Positions 47,512 to 59,800 of a stretch of 64,000 nt of DNA are shown piece by piece (positions within the stretch are counted from its first letter, which is position 1; each line of letters starts with the position of its first letter). Source of the DNA: Linnemannia schmuckeri (taxonomy: Eukaryota; Mortierellomycota; Mortierellomycetes; Mortierellales; Mortierellaceae). The translations under genes were made by a program, and so were the position numbers. The stretch lies in the NCBI GenBank assembly GCA_029449235.1, contig JANATG010000018.1, positions 930,001-994,000 on the forward strand, given 5' to 3'. Under the pieces are notes generated by a model. It had not been told where the DNA came from. It saw only the letters and a program-made list of their open reading frames with translations, and ran no database searches.

Positions 47512-47936
47512 ACCCCTCATTTCAAGCCAAGGCGCTGGTTGTCTGCTCATACGCTAACTTTCCCAGGACAGTTTGTGTGCATGTGGACAAAAAAAAAGAG
47601 TAGAACTCCATAGGGTACTTCGAAAAGAATACTATGCCTTGCAATTCTGTTTCTTAAACATCCGTCCATCTCATGACCAGCATGCTCAGGAGCAGGAGCA
47701 AGGACATTATTTGACTCAATGGATTGCGATAGCTTTAATGAGGTCATGCTGCCAAATTGAAAAAGAAAAAAGTAATGATACAAAAGTAGATGAAAGCGAG
47801 AAGATGTAGAGCGTTGGCTTGGGTTAGGCTAGCTCATCAAATTCAAACGGAAAAAAAGGAGGATAGATAGGATAAGAAAAGAAAGGGAGAAAAGACAGAA
47901 AAAACGGAGCAAAAGAGATAAGAAATTTTGTATTTC
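47286..47936. other. Convergent intergenic with poly(A) run
   Basis: About 650 bp of 3' flanks between the NPF protein and eIF1. It includes a poly(A) run at 47481..47509 (about 29 nt), sense-A for the upstream gene. No coding segment is supported. Confidence 0.55.
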
Positions 47937-49146
47937 TTAGAAACCGTGGATCTTGATCTGCTTCTTGTCGATACCACCCTCGGTGGTCAAGAGAGTCGAG
48001 ACTTTGGTACGCTGATCGCCTTGGAGCTGAATGACAGATCCCAACTCCTCATCCTCCACAAGAGTTCCGTTGCAAGCAAAATCCTTCTTGAAGATCTTGA
48101 GCATACGCTTCTGATCAAAGTTCTTAGGCAATCCCTGGATGGTGGTCAAGGTCTTGCGTCCGTTACGCTGCTGGATACGAATATCTGTTTTTGGTTAAAT
48201 TTGTTGGGGGGCACGGGAGTAAGGAGTGAGAGGGCGAATATGCGAGGGGTGAAAAAGGATGGCACAAAAAGAAAGAATAAAAATAAAGAACAATTTGTTA
48301 GTCAGCTTCTTCCTTCGCTGAAAAAAGGTACTGTCTCGAATCCTGTTGATTTTTGTTCCATGCTTTTCCGTCAAGTGCTGTGCTTTTTTTGGTGTCGGCA
48401 ACATGAGACGAAGTAGCGAGTAGGTGTGTCGAACAACAAAAGAGCACAAGAAAAGAAGAAAAGCATCAGTGTAACTATGACAAAAGGCGTATACAGAAGT
48501 ATACTACCGACAGAGCAGGAAACAGAGCCAAAACGGCCTGTCAAGGCCCTGCTACGGGCATAAAGAGTTAACATCACTTGTTTTTCTTCTCTTCTTGTTC
48601 GTCTGATTGTCGCTTGCCGCTAGTTTTTGTTACTGTTGTCGTTGTTATGTTGTTGTTATTATTATTGGTCGGCTGTGTATTTTTGTTTTCGCTTTAGCTG
48701 AGCTGAGTTTTCCAGATGACACCCTCCTGGAGCAGACTGTTGTTTGTTGTTGTTGCTGAAGAAAAGAGATGATGACGAAGCACAGACACAAAAGGGCATG
48801 TAAAACCAACGCAAAACAGAAAAAAGAGATGATCATCAGGAAGAACAACAAAAATAAAAAGAAGAGGACGTACGGATATAACCCTGCTGCTCTCCAACAG
48901 TGTCGCCTGAGTCGCCAAGATCGGCAAAAGGATCTATTTGTCACATACCAAGCGAGTAAGATGGTGTGTGTTAGTAAACTTTTTTCAGATGCCAAGAGAG
49001 TGTGCTGCCCCTGCAAAAGGAAACTGATGTGTGCATTCTTTCTTTCTGGAGGTTGTTGTCGCTTTTCTGCTATGAACTGCTGTTGCCAAGTGTGTAGAAT
49101 GGTTATTATTATTACCGTAGGATTGAAGGTTTTGAATATCGGACAT
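47937..49146 (-). CDS. SUI1: Translation initiation factor eIF1 (SUI1)
   Basis: eIF1 binds the 40S subunit near the P site and enforces start-codon selection. Exons 49146..49116, 48933..48874 and 48184..47937 join in phase to 112 aa, the normal length. The start MSDIQNLQSYDPFADLGD is the family N-terminus. The core reads IHIRIQQRNGRKTLTTIQGLP, then FKKDFACNGTLVED, VIQLQGDQR and the invariant end KKQIKIHGF. Exons 1 and 2 are only 31 and 60 nt, and intron 2 is 689 nt, much longer than most here. SUI1 in many fungi is autoregulated by its own start-codon context. Here the context before ATG (GCGGCGC, in gene sense) is not an A-rich optimum, compatible with that, but this is inference. Confidence 0.96.
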
Positions 49147-50024
49147 GCGGCGCGGTTGTTTGGGTAGGGTGTTGATCCCGATGTAAGAAGAGTGGAAAAA
49201 AGAGTGTGAGTTGAAGAACAAGAAGAGAAAACTCAGCAGGTCAATAAATATGCCTACCAACGCAAAATAAGAACGCAGCCCTTAACTCATTCAGGCACGT
49301 GCCACCCATTTTTCACCAAAAAACCACCCTTCTTGATATACTCAATAAAAATGATAAATCAGCCAGGGCACCAACCATTCGTCTTTTGCAAAGGTCTTCT
49401 TCCTTTCCCTCCTTGTTGATGCGTAACCATTGGTTATCCCAACGAGCTATTTTCAAACGATTAAAAGGGATACAAGAGATATGTGTCCTCCCGGGCCGCA
49501 GTATTTACTTTTATTAACTCGCCGCAGTTTAGGAACGATTACTCATCCCTTCAGCCTCCAGTCCTTGCGCTGTTCTTTGTGAAACGAGGGGAGGCGATCC
49601 ACACCACATCAAGAAAGGAAGAAGAGGACGTGCGTTGTTTTTTAATGTTCATTACGTCAAGCGTACCTGTAAATCACACCCCTTGCCCACCGCATCCTTT
49701 TTACCTTCGCGGCAATAGCAAATGTAACTCTCGAATCGTTCAGTGTGAAGTCAGGACGATTGAGAACATGGCGGGTCCTAAATTCTATTCTTTTCTTTCC
49801 CTTCCTCTCCTCTCTCACTGTTGCATGACATATACTACTTGATGTCAAGACAAGATGGCAAGAAGGAAACATCCGAGTTCTCTGAGAGCACAAGGTACCC
49901 TCTTCCTGCACACAACAACATTGACAAAAACAATGAAAAGAGAAACACAGGAACAACAGCAAAAAAAAAAAAAAAAAAGAGCGTTTATTGAGGTGCTTTA
50001 ATTTCAAGCAACGTTTCTCCTTTT
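49147..50024. other. Intergenic between eIF1 promoter and cysteine-rich gene
   Basis: About 880 bp. It holds the eIF1 promoter side and the 3' flank of the next minus-strand gene, with an A18 run at 49961..49978. I see no supported coding segment. Confidence 0.5.
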
Positions 50025-50354
50025 TTAACAGCCACGAAAGCAGGCATCCCGCTGATCAGAACACACGTTCTGAGAATTGATACATTTGTAAAAGTCACTG
50101 TTGCATGCCGATTGACAGGGGGGTGAAGCAGGAGGCGGGAATCTTGGAGGCCTTGCTTCTATTGAAATGAACAAAGAAAAAAGAAAAGAAAAGAAAAAAC
50201 ATCAATGGCGTGAGCGCGGTTTTTATGAGCAGTCCATTGGAAATCTGTAAAAGTCACCAATCCAATCTTTACCAGAGGTGCTAGAGGCAAGAGCGAGGAA
50301 GAGAACAGTCGTGAAGAAAATGGCAACTGGCCATGACCCAATGTCGGTCTTCAT
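50025..50354 (-). CDS. Small secreted cysteine-rich protein with symmetric Cys spacing
   Basis: No family recognised. Exons 50354..50273 and 50158..50025 join in phase 1 across a 114-nt intron, giving 71 aa. Residues 1-27 (MKTDIGSWPVAIFFTTVLFL plus ALASSTS) are a good signal peptide. A short Pro-rich linker (residues 31-41) follows, then a 30-residue domain with six Cys at 42, 46, 53, 60, 67 and 71. The spacing is C-x3-C-x6-C-x6-C-x6-C-x3-C, symmetric end to end, and the last Cys is the C-terminal residue. The even number of Cys, size and signal suggest a disulfide-bonded secreted peptide (effector, antimicrobial or wall-associated). An in-frame upstream ATG at about 50480 would add about 42 residues and destroy the signal-peptide layout. 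Confidence 0.68.
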
Positions 50355-51365
50355 CTCTTTTGATCCTGTTTTTGAGGTTTGTGAGCTTGCGTCGTTTGGT
50401 GGAGGGACTTGGATGGTATCGATGCGTTGATGGAGCGGTGGTCGTTGGTATTTGTGGGAATCGTGAATGATAGAGAGCATAGATATTCGACAAGAGGACG
50501 CCAAATAGTAAACGGCAAAGTGAGAGGAGAGGAGAAAATAGTGAAGAAGAAAAGAGAGTTCTCGGAGCATTTAAAAGGAAAATTAGCTTGTAAGGATTAT
50601 CAATGGGTCGGCATGATAGTCGCGCCAATGAGCTTTTTTTTTTTTTTGTTCGGTCTTGGACAAGGATAGGCGAGGCAAGTAAGCGGAGGAGGAAAAGGTG
50701 GTGGTAGTGGTGAGGGAAAGGACAGAGAAGGGGAAAAAAGAGACAGTGAAGAAGAGAAACAAAACGCCGTCATTGCCAATTGCACCCCACTCTCGGCGTC
50801 ATACAAATCACACTAAGGCTCCATATATGTCAGTACCGCCCAGAAGAGATCGACAAAAAAACGAGCAAGGTAGTTGCACCATCAATATTTCGGAAATGAC
50901 CTTCTTCACTTGACAAATTTTTCTCTTTCTCTTTCTCTTTCTCTCTCTCTCTTCTTGCTTATCCCATTTAAAAAAACGTTAATTAAAAAAGAAAGGTAGA
51001 ACGTGTTCATGGCCACAAAGTATTGTGGTGCTTCGTTGTGAATAATATAATCTCTGCTTCTGCGAAGTCGCGACGAGTCTACAAATGAGATGAAAATTCG
51101 AAATGCTGCTGAGCATGGGTCATTTTAAGATAAGTTTTTTTTTTTTTTTTTTTTTTAGGAAGGTACCTCTATCACGTTGTGGTTCTCGTCTTGTCGGGCT
51201 GGCAGCTTGATGGTAGTGAAAGAGGAAGAAAGAGAAGAGCTCGTGATGGTGGGTGGTGGTAGCGATGGTGGTAGTAGTCGTAGATAGAGCGAAATATTTC
51301 CAGAAATCCGGAACAAAAAACAAGGAGGCGCGATATACCAACGAAAGGAGGTCAAAGATATCCTC
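50355..51365. other. Intergenic between cysteine-rich gene and DCTN5
   Basis: About 1 kb. It contains GA-rich DNA on the plus strand beside the small gene (its CT-rich leader), a (CTTTCT)/CT tract at about 50922-50953, and a T-run of about 22 at 51135..51156. No coding segment is supported. Confidence 0.5.
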
Positions 51366-52390
51366 CTAGTTCATGCTGGGGACAAACTTGGCATACCGAT
51401 CCTTTGTCCGTGCCTCAAAGATATCCTGAATACTCTCTGGCAGCTCGTCAACCAACTTTCCTGGCGATCCTTTGTAGACTGAAAATGAGGGAACAACAGA
51501 GTTGGGTGGAATCACCGTATTATCCTCTATCCTGCAGCAGTCCTTAATGATAGCAAACCGACCCTATTATAAAGTGAGAGAAAAAGGCAATGTCAATTGA
51601 TGTTCGCCGTGGTGAGATTAGAGATGTTTATAATACGAGAAAAATAGGACCTACGATGACACAGTTCTTGCCAATGCTCACAAAGGATCCAATGGTGGCT
51701 GCTTGCACAATTGTGCCTTCACCAATCGTCACATGGTCACCAATCTTCATGGGGTAATAGCTGAATACCCTGTTATTGTTTTGACACGAGAACAATAAGT
51801 AATTAGTGAATACGCTCTCAAACAAACAAGTCGACTGTCCCTGTACGCGGCAATTGTAGCGTGCTGTTTTTGACTTACCCTTTGTAGGTTTTGCTTGGTG
51901 GACGGATAACACATCCTTGTGAGAGGAAGCAGTATCGACCAACCGAAACGACAACAGCGTGTCCTACTCCTGTCCTCCTCAGGTCACCGCGGATGACGCT
52001 TCCCGTCTGTAATATCGTCTATTGAACGAATGTCAATTGCTTACAGGTATGAGTGACTGTCTTGTGAACCTTTCTGGTCGTTTTTTCGTGATGATGTCAA
52101 CGATGTTTTTCACCATTCCATGTCCTCACCTTACCACCAAGGATAATATTCTGACTGCCGCAGATAACGGACTTGCGCGACACTTTATTGCCCGTGTCCT
52201 AAAAAGCGTTCAATAGAAAAAAAAAATTAAAATAAAACAAACTCATTTGTCAGACGGTCGTTTATGTCATCTTGTTTCTTTCTGAATGGAAAGTAAAGCA
52301 CGAGGCATTTCCTTTTTCTTGAAGGTGTGTGTCACAAAGTACCGTTTCGATGTATTCTGACTTGCTGTAGTTGACGATGGGCAAGTCCAT
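51366..52390 (-). CDS. Dynactin subunit p25 (DCTN5)
   Basis: p25 caps the pointed end of the dynactin filament and helps dynein bind endosomal cargo. Exons 52390..52343, 52198..52130, 52006..51879, 51769..51655 and 51563..51366 give 185 aa, close to human DCTN5 (182 aa). The protein is a left-handed beta-helix built from hexapeptide repeats. Visible parts are SVICGSQNIILGGKT, SVIRGDLR, GRYCFLSQGCVIRPPSKTYKG, YYPMKIGDHVTIGEGTIVQAATIGSFVSIG and VIPPNSVVPSFSVYKGSPG. p25 is kept mainly in filamentous fungi with long-range endosome transport and is missing in baker's yeast, so its presence fits a hyphal organism. It is divergent from the glycerate-kinase gene with 289 bp between starts. Confidence 0.95.
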
Positions 52391-52679
52391 GATGTTGAGG
52401 TTTGTCGTTGCTGTTGATGCTTGGTTTGTGTTGCCGTGTGGAGTGAAGTGAAGTAAAGAAGGAAAGCTAAAAGAGAAAGAAAGGCATGCCACGAGATCAT
52501 TTCTCGGTCACGCTCGCTCAGGGACGGCAGTCCAGCCGCGATAAAAAAGCCACCGGTCTTTCTCGTGTCTGGTCGGACACTTAAGTGTTATACATTCTTA
52601 CTTTGCTCACCTTCTCATTCTTTCACATCGCCTTTTACTTTCTTTCATTCTCATTCAAAGACCAACAACAACAACAACA

Positions 52680-53812
52680 ATGTCAGGACGACTGAACAAG
52701 GCTCAGGCAATTGTACAACATATCTTGAAGCTGATACCTTTGCCGAGGCGCTGTCCTCCTGGGGCCAAGCGTACATCAGGAGGACCATTATTCGTCGGTA
52801 TCTCTGGGCCTCAAGGCATTGGTAATAAAGAAAAACTCGTGCTCGGCTGTTTCTGTTCAACGCAAAGACCGTATACACCCACACCTTCGTTTCACTCTCA
52901 TTCCACTGCTCTTAGAACAATTTACCTCTGTTATGCACTATTACAATCGACCGACCTGTCAACTGAACTTTTCATCTATCTCTTTTTTTTTCACACGGTA
53001 ATGTAGGCAAGACGACCATCACACGAGAGCTGGTGTCGACGCTGACTGAAGCACCCCATAACTTACGCGTCCTAAGCTTCTCAATGGACGATCTCTACCT
53101 CCCCTTCAAACAACAGGAGGCACTCAGTCAACGATACCCAGACAACAAATTGATCGAGTTCAGAGGACTTCCTGGCACTCATGACATTGCACTGGGCTCG
53201 AAAACTTTCCAAGCGCTTTATGAAGCAAACCAACCCCAATCATGCAGCACGCTGGTCCCAGTGCCTGTTTATGACAAGGCTCTCCATGCAGGCCGAGGTG
53301 ATCAGCTTCCTCAAGATCAATGGCCTCGCGCTCAAGGACCATTCGACGTGATCCTGTTTGAGGGTTGGTCTCTGGGGTTCAAATCTGTTCGAGATCCAAG
53401 GCGACTTGCAGAGATCTATGCCTCCGCACCACAATATCTCTCCCAGCACCCATTCTCGTCCATCGAGATGGTGAACCATGCATTGGAGGAATATGAGCGG
53501 GAATGGTACACTTATTTAGATGCCTTTGTTCACTTGTCAGCGCCCAACATATCGACCGTCTTCAAGTGGAGGGCAGAACAGGAGGAATGGCTGTGGGCAA
53601 CAAGGGGTACAGGAATGACTAAGGATCAGGTCAAGGACTTTGTTGCGCGATTCATGCCAGCCTATGAGGTCTATCTGGAGCGGCTCAAGCAAGAGAACTT
53701 GTTCAAGACTGTGGAGGGAGGAGAAGGATTGGCATCATACCAAGGCCGTCACCTGAGAATAGATCTGAATGAAGGCCGGGAAATGCTCTCGACGACGCTT
53801 GTGGAGTCATAA
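52680..53812 (+). CDS. D-glycerate 3-kinase-like P-loop kinase (GLYK/Tda10)
   Basis: A P-loop kinase of the plant glycerate kinase/yeast Tda10 family, expected to phosphorylate D-glycerate to 3-phosphoglycerate. Exons 52680..52821 and 53007..53812 give 315 aa (Tda10 is 290). The intron interrupts the Walker A loop, which is restored on joining: GISGPQGIGKTT. Further blocks are LSFSMDDLYLPFKQQ, GLPGTHDIALG, VPVYDKALHAGRGDQLP, VILFEGWSLGF (Walker B region) and FKWRAEQEEWLWATRGTGMT near the C-terminus. All blocks are intact. The presence of a glycolate-type oxidase 17 kb away suggests C2/C3 acid salvage, but linkage may be chance. Confidence 0.92.
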
Positions 53813-54576
53813 CTGGACGAGCGATCTATCACAATTATATAAAAATTATTTTTTTAGGAACATGGACCGTTATATATACATTCTTTGGGGTGCATGATTG
53901 TTCCTCAAAGCCAAAGTATTAAGTGGGTGTTTGGAAGGGTGAGTCTCAGGAAGAGATCAAGAGGTAGCAAATTCCAAAGAGTTCAACCAAAATGAGGAAT
54001 TGCTATTGTGAAACGAGCTATGTTGATGCTGAAAGATGGATGTGAAAGGAATAGGAGGAGGATAAAAAGAAAAGAGTCGAAAAGGCGGGTTCAATAGAGT
54101 CCATGTTTGTTGCGGTGCTAACCGGAGATACTCGAGGATCCTAGGACCTTTTGTCTAGGTTTGAGGCTGTAGGGTGAAGACTGCAGGCTTGTCAGCATCA
54201 AGTGTTCACTAACGAAGAAGACAACAATGTGGTTCAGGTTGTCAAAAAAAAGATGAAACTGGAGTCTTTTAAAGTCAGTTGAGGGACGTGAGATCCGACT
54301 GTTTGCTACTGATCTGAGACCATGGAACGACTTTGTTCTGACAAAGGAGGTCCCAGAACCCGGGCTCACATCAATCATTGTGATTTGATCGAAGAGAGGG
54401 GGAGGCAAACCTAGTTCCAGGGCTACGTGCAGTTAAAAGTGGGTTGTATGTTCAATTACGAAATCGATTTTGTCTGCGCGATTTGATATGGCATCTTTTT
54501 GATTTTCCGGGCGCTGCTACGACCCTGTTTCTTCTTTTCTTCTTCTTGCAAACCGCTCCTACTTTCAACTCTTGCC
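53813..54576. other. Intergenic GLYK / GLO2
   Basis: About 760 bp. A minus-strand open frame at 54118..54408 lacks an ATG and motifs, and I reject it as a gene. The right end is CT-rich, as expected for the GLO2 leader. Confidence 0.5.
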
Positions 54577-56333
54577 ATGTTTCGTTCCTTGTCCTGGACT
54601 CCCTGCATTATCCACTCTTTCAAGGCAACGTCTTCTCCTCTTATCTCCTATTCTTCTGCTTCTACTTCCCATTCTCCTTTTTTCACTTCTTTCTCTCTTT
54701 CTTCTTCTTCTTCTTCGTCCTCTGCACGCTCCTCTTACTCTACCCTCACCAGACTCGTCTCCCTTCTCACAACCAAGGCTAACCAACGCCACCACCCGAA
54801 AGTACTTTCCATTATAAGCTCCTCTTTGAAACAACAGCCCTTCTCTACTACATCAAATCCAGCCATGCGTATCATTCCGGTCCCCGTCCTCGAAGGTAAG
54901 ACTTTCTTTCTCGCAAACTTCTCTCTATGGGAAAAAGGTCACACTGGCCTCATTCGTACAAGAAAAAAACAGACTTTGTTGTGGGCACATGCAATCACGA
55001 AACAAGAGGGCAACACGAGTAACATGAGCAGCGTTGGACATGTCAATTTGCAAATGACAGCAGTACGAATGGCAAAAGGAAGTTCAGAATAGTGATTGCC
55101 TTCACTGTATATATTTTTGGTGGGAAAAAATAGGCTGGTCTGGCGTGGATAAAGAGTGAGCGATAGATTCCCAGAATGGCAGTAAAATTGCCGAGCATCA
55201 AATTCGGGTCTCCTTTATGTGCGCTGATGTCAACTTCTTTAAAAACGTCCTGAAGAAAGTGTCAACGGAGTATTCTGAGTTGTATGTTTTGCCGAACCAA
55301 AAATGGGATGACTAATTGGCACTTGCACCTTACGTATTGCGTGCTTTTAATTAATAGACAACTACGCCTACGTCCTCCTCGACGAAAAGACCTCCGAGGC
55401 AGCTGTCATCGACCCCGTCGAGCCCCAAAAGTTGCTCCACATTGTTCAACATCTGAACGCCAAACTGACGTCGGTTCTCATCACCCACCACCACTGGGAT
55501 CACGCCAGCGGCAATGTCGAGTTGCTTGCCAAGAAGCCTGGTCTTGCCGTCTTTGGCGCTGATGCTAGAATCCCCGAAATCAACTACGTTGTCAAGGACA
55601 AAGAAGAGTTCAAGGTCGGATCATTGACCGTTCAGGCTCTTTGGACGCCTTGTCACACCAAGGGTAGTGTTTGCTTCTATATCAAGGACGGAAACGACTG
55701 CGCTGTCTTTACCGGCGATACCCTCTTCCTGAGTACGTGTTATTGTTGTTGTTCTTTTTTGTAATCCTAGATATGATTTCGCAGACGGGACGCGAAAAAA
55801 TTCAACGCGCCGCGTTTCTAGGTTTTAGCGGACGAAATTATTAATCATTCGAAAAATAATAATTGCTCTTCGTTTTTTTGAACATAGGTGGATGCGGGCG
55901 ATTCTTAGAGGGAACCGCGGCAGAGATGTACAACAGCTTGCTTCACGTCTTGGCCACCTTGCCCGTCGAGACCAAGGTCTACTGTGGACACGAGTACACT
56001 AAGGCCAACCTCAAGTTTGCTCACCATGCCGAGCCCGATAACGTTCACGTGGCGCAGAAGTTGCAATGGGCCTCGGACGAGAGCGTCAAAATGACCATCC
56101 CTGGTACTATTGGCGAAGAGTTGCTTGCCAACCCTTTCCTCCGCGTGAAGTATGTCGTGCTTTCATGTACATTTACTGTATTTGGTAAAATCTCATGATA
56201 AATTCTCTGCTAATCTCCCTTTTCTTTCTTACATGGTTCTACTAGTGAGCCGTCATTGCAAGCGTTCACTGGCAAGACCGATCCTATCGATGTGATGCAC
56301 GCCCTTCGCGAGTTTAAGAACAACTTTAAGTAA
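54577..56333 (+). CDS. GLO2: Hydroxyacylglutathione hydrolase (glyoxalase II), likely dual-targeted
   Basis: Hydrolyses S-D-lactoylglutathione to D-lactate and glutathione, the second step of methylglyoxal detoxification. Exons 54577..54895, 55358..55732, 55888..56149 and 56246..56333 give 347 aa from the first ATG. An internal in-frame ATG at 54865 (MRIIPVPVLEDNYAYV) gives 251 aa, the normal cytosolic form. The about 96-residue extension is Ser/Arg-rich with no acidic residue near its start, so it should be a mitochondrial presequence. The metal site THHHWDH (residues 149-155) is intact, followed by TPCHTKGSVCFY, FTGDTLFLSGCGRF and VYCGHEYTKANLKFA. The metallo-beta-lactamase fold ligands are all present. 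Confidence 0.95.
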
Positions 56334-56440
56334 ACCTCAGTTCAAGGATTGAGACAATTACCAATCTCCTCTCCATTCATTGTTACGGTAGTCAGGCCCC
56401 GACTGGCGCCCACTATGTCTTCTTTGTACCTATCACCGTC

Positions 56441-56480
<40 letters not shown>

Positions 56481-56852
56481 CAAGAGTCCACTTCCTACAC
56501 CCTGGCGAACTCTCCAGAAGGGCGACAAGTTCCCTTACTAGGCGACCGTCACATGACCGTGTGGTGACTGCGATCGGCGGAGGGAGCTAAAAAGGAATTT
56601 TTGCATGCGGGTCGTCATCATGGTTCTGTTTTGGGCAGAGAAGAAAGGATAGAAGTGGATAAGGTGCTGCAAGAAAAAACAAACAAGTGTTCACCTTTTC
56701 CCTCCCTCCGCTCCCTTCTTCACACCATACACATATACTTTTCTTTACCCATTCCTTCATTCTTCTTCTTGTCCATCTTCACGCTCCCTTCCTCTCCTCC
56801 TTCCATTCACTCTTAATTTATCCCTCCTTCTTTACACCTGCATACTCGAACA
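56334..56852. other. Intergenic GLO2 / MGM1 with poly(A) run
   Basis: About 520 bp. A poly(A) run at 56444..56474 (about 31 nt) lies about 110 nt after the GLO2 stop. The right end is a CT-rich leader for MGM1. Confidence 0.55.
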
Positions 56853-59800
56853 ATGATCTCGAGGTTGCTTGCAGAGGCCCCTGCTGTAAGCGCCGCTCTC
56901 CGCTCCAGGACACTCCTTCACCAACCCGGGCGCTCACAACCCGCTCGCCTCCTCTCAACGGCAACTACCCTCAGAACTCACCCTGGAACCAACACCGCCA
57001 CCAATACAACAGTAGCTCAGGCAGTCGCCTCGGCTGCTCCAGGAACCGTCAGACGTGACCCCTTGGCCTGGACCTCTCGTTCTGCAGGAGTCCAGCAACG
57101 CTTTTACAACAGCTCTGTTAACAGCACAGGCCGCCTGCACGTATTCTCCACCACCACCGGATCCCGCCTCGTCTCCAGGGCGTTCTCTTCAACCGCATAC
57201 CCCTCCTCTTCTTCTGCTATGGGCCGTCACACCGTCCCTGGTCGACCCTTTGCTCTTCCTCGTCGTCACTCTGCACTTCACTTTTACAGGACACGACGCG
57301 GAAACCTTGTTGCTAGACGTGGGATTGCTGCCACGGCTGCCCCTCGGTTCATAATGCATGCCCTTCGTTTGCCCATGGGTGCCCTCACCGCCGGCCTTGC
57401 CAGTCTTTCCTATGCTCAGTATAAAGTCACAGGTAATATACATCCCCGGAGAAAGTCGTAGCAGGACCAAAGTGTACCATGCGGTTCATTTCTTCAAAAT
57501 GTCAATATTAATCCATGCTGTTTGTTATTTGTGCGTTGCTTGTAAATAGAACTCTCAAACAGAGGAAGTGACTGGGCCATGGGGCTGGCAGAGGATGTGA
57601 AGGGGCTTGTAACGTCAGTCAAGTCTACCATGAACCAAGTCCACGTCCCCGAGCTGGCTCTTCCCGACTTTTTGGTTCCTCTTTTCCGCGGCGCAACATT
57701 GGACGACAAGGAATACAGCGTGAGCAGTGAAGCCACCAACCTGGATGCTCAAGACGGACCCCGCTTCATCCGCAAGTCATCGACAACAGGAGGCAATAAC
57801 AACGGAAATAATGACAACAACGAGGACCCTCAGCACAACCGTGAGGCCGCAGCGGCAGCAGCGGCAGCGGCGGCAGCAGCCTTGGCTAAATCAAAATCCG
57901 ACGAAGAGGAGAGTCCACGCCCCTCGGGAATTCCTCCTCACGACGGCGACTTTATGCTGTTGACCAAGAAGCTAATTGAGGTCAGGAATGTTCTCAACTC
58001 GATCGACCACAACGATACCCTCAAGCTACCCAGCATTGTCGTCATTGGAAGTCAGAGCTCTGGAAAGAGTTCAGTTTTGGAGGCCATTGTCGGGCACGAA
58101 TTCTTACCCAAGTATGTTTCTTCGCTGCCTTAAAGACTGAAGCTATTTGCCATGTACACACGACACAATTTACTAGTTACTAACCTCTGAGTATTTTGCT
58201 TTCGATTACAGAGGGTCAAACATGGTAACTCGGCGACCCATTGAACTCACCCTCATCCACACGCCACACTCCAAGGAAGAGTACGGAGAGTTTCCCTCTC
58301 TAGGCTTGGGCAAGGTGCACGACTTCAAACGCATTCAGGAGACGCTCAAGGATCTCAACATGGCTGTTCCCGAGTCAGAATGTGTTTCTTCCAAGCCCAT
58401 TGAACTTCGCATCTACTCCCCCAACGTTCCAGATCTGACCATGATCGACTTGCCTGGATACATTCAAATTACCTCCAAGAACCAACCTATTTCTCTCAAG
58501 GAAAAGATCTCGGAGTTGTGCGAAAAATATATTCAGGAGCCCAACATTATCCTAGCTGTGTGTGCCGCGGATGTCGATCTAGCCAACTCAGAGGCTCTCA
58601 GGAGCAGTCGCAAGGTCGATCCACTGGGATTACGGACGATCGGTGTGATCACCAAGATGGACCTGGTCGAGCCCGAGCGTGGAGTTGCCATTTTGAGAAA
58701 TCAGGATTACCCTTTGCATCTCGGATATATCGGAGTCGTCTGCAGGGCACCTGGAGGATCCAGCAAGGAGAACATTACGCAGGCTGTCATCAAGACCGAA
58801 GACGCGCATTTCCGGAGCTCGTATCAGTACAGTCAACGAGGCGTCTTTGTCGGCACAGGAACTCTTCGTCGCAAGCTGATGGACATCCTGGAAGAGAACA
58901 TGGGCTCCAATCTGGGATCGATCATCAAGGCAGTTCAGAAGGAGTTGGACGAGACGCGATACCAGTTCAAGGTCGAATACAATGACCAGAAGATGAGCGC
59001 CGAGTCATATGTGGCCGAATCTGTGGACAAGCTGAAGCATCGGTTCAAGGACTTTTCAAAGGCGTTTGGCAAGCCTCAAGTCAGGCTGGAGATCCGACAC
59101 ATGCTGGAGCAGCGCATGCTGGATATCTGTGCGCAACGATACTGGTCCGACCCTAGGATCAACGAACTGCCCCACCTGGACTCGAGCTCTACTGCAGAGG
59201 AAGATCGACTCTACTGGGATTTGCAGCTGGATTTGGCCTCGTCCGCCTTGACAAAGTCCGGCGTGGGTCGTCAGACTACTCAGCGCGTTGTCGACATTCT
59301 TTCCAGGACGATGGAGCAGTTGGCCGAGGCAGAGCCCTTCAATCATCATCCCGACGCAGCCAACACAATCAAGGCGATGACGCACGAGATTCTCAGCTCC
59401 CGTAGCCAGGCCACTGCCGATCAGGTCGAGAATACTATCAAGCCCTTCAAGTACGAGGTCGAGTGCACAGACGGCGAGTGGACGGAGGGTGTCAAGCGCT
59501 CAATTGCTCTTGTTCAGACCGAATTGGAAATGTGCGAGGACGCGTTGTCCAAGATCAAGACGACAGTTGGAACCAAGAAGCTGCGCAAGGCCATTAACTT
59601 TGTGATTGAGTCGGATCGTGAGGAAGCTAGGAGAGCACAGCGTCGTGAGGCCGTTGCCAAATTGAGAGAGTCTAACCCTCGCCAGTATTTGGAGGATCAA
59701 GCGCGAGCCAGCAAAGACAGCCATTCTTCGGAAGCAACAGAGCCCCATGGCGAGCACAGCCAGGATGATGATGCTCAGGCCCAGGAGGACGACAGATCAG

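Noticed and set aside
54118..54408. 96-aa minus-strand frame after the glycerate-kinase gene
   Set aside because: No ATG start, no recognisable motif, and no splice-compatible neighbours.
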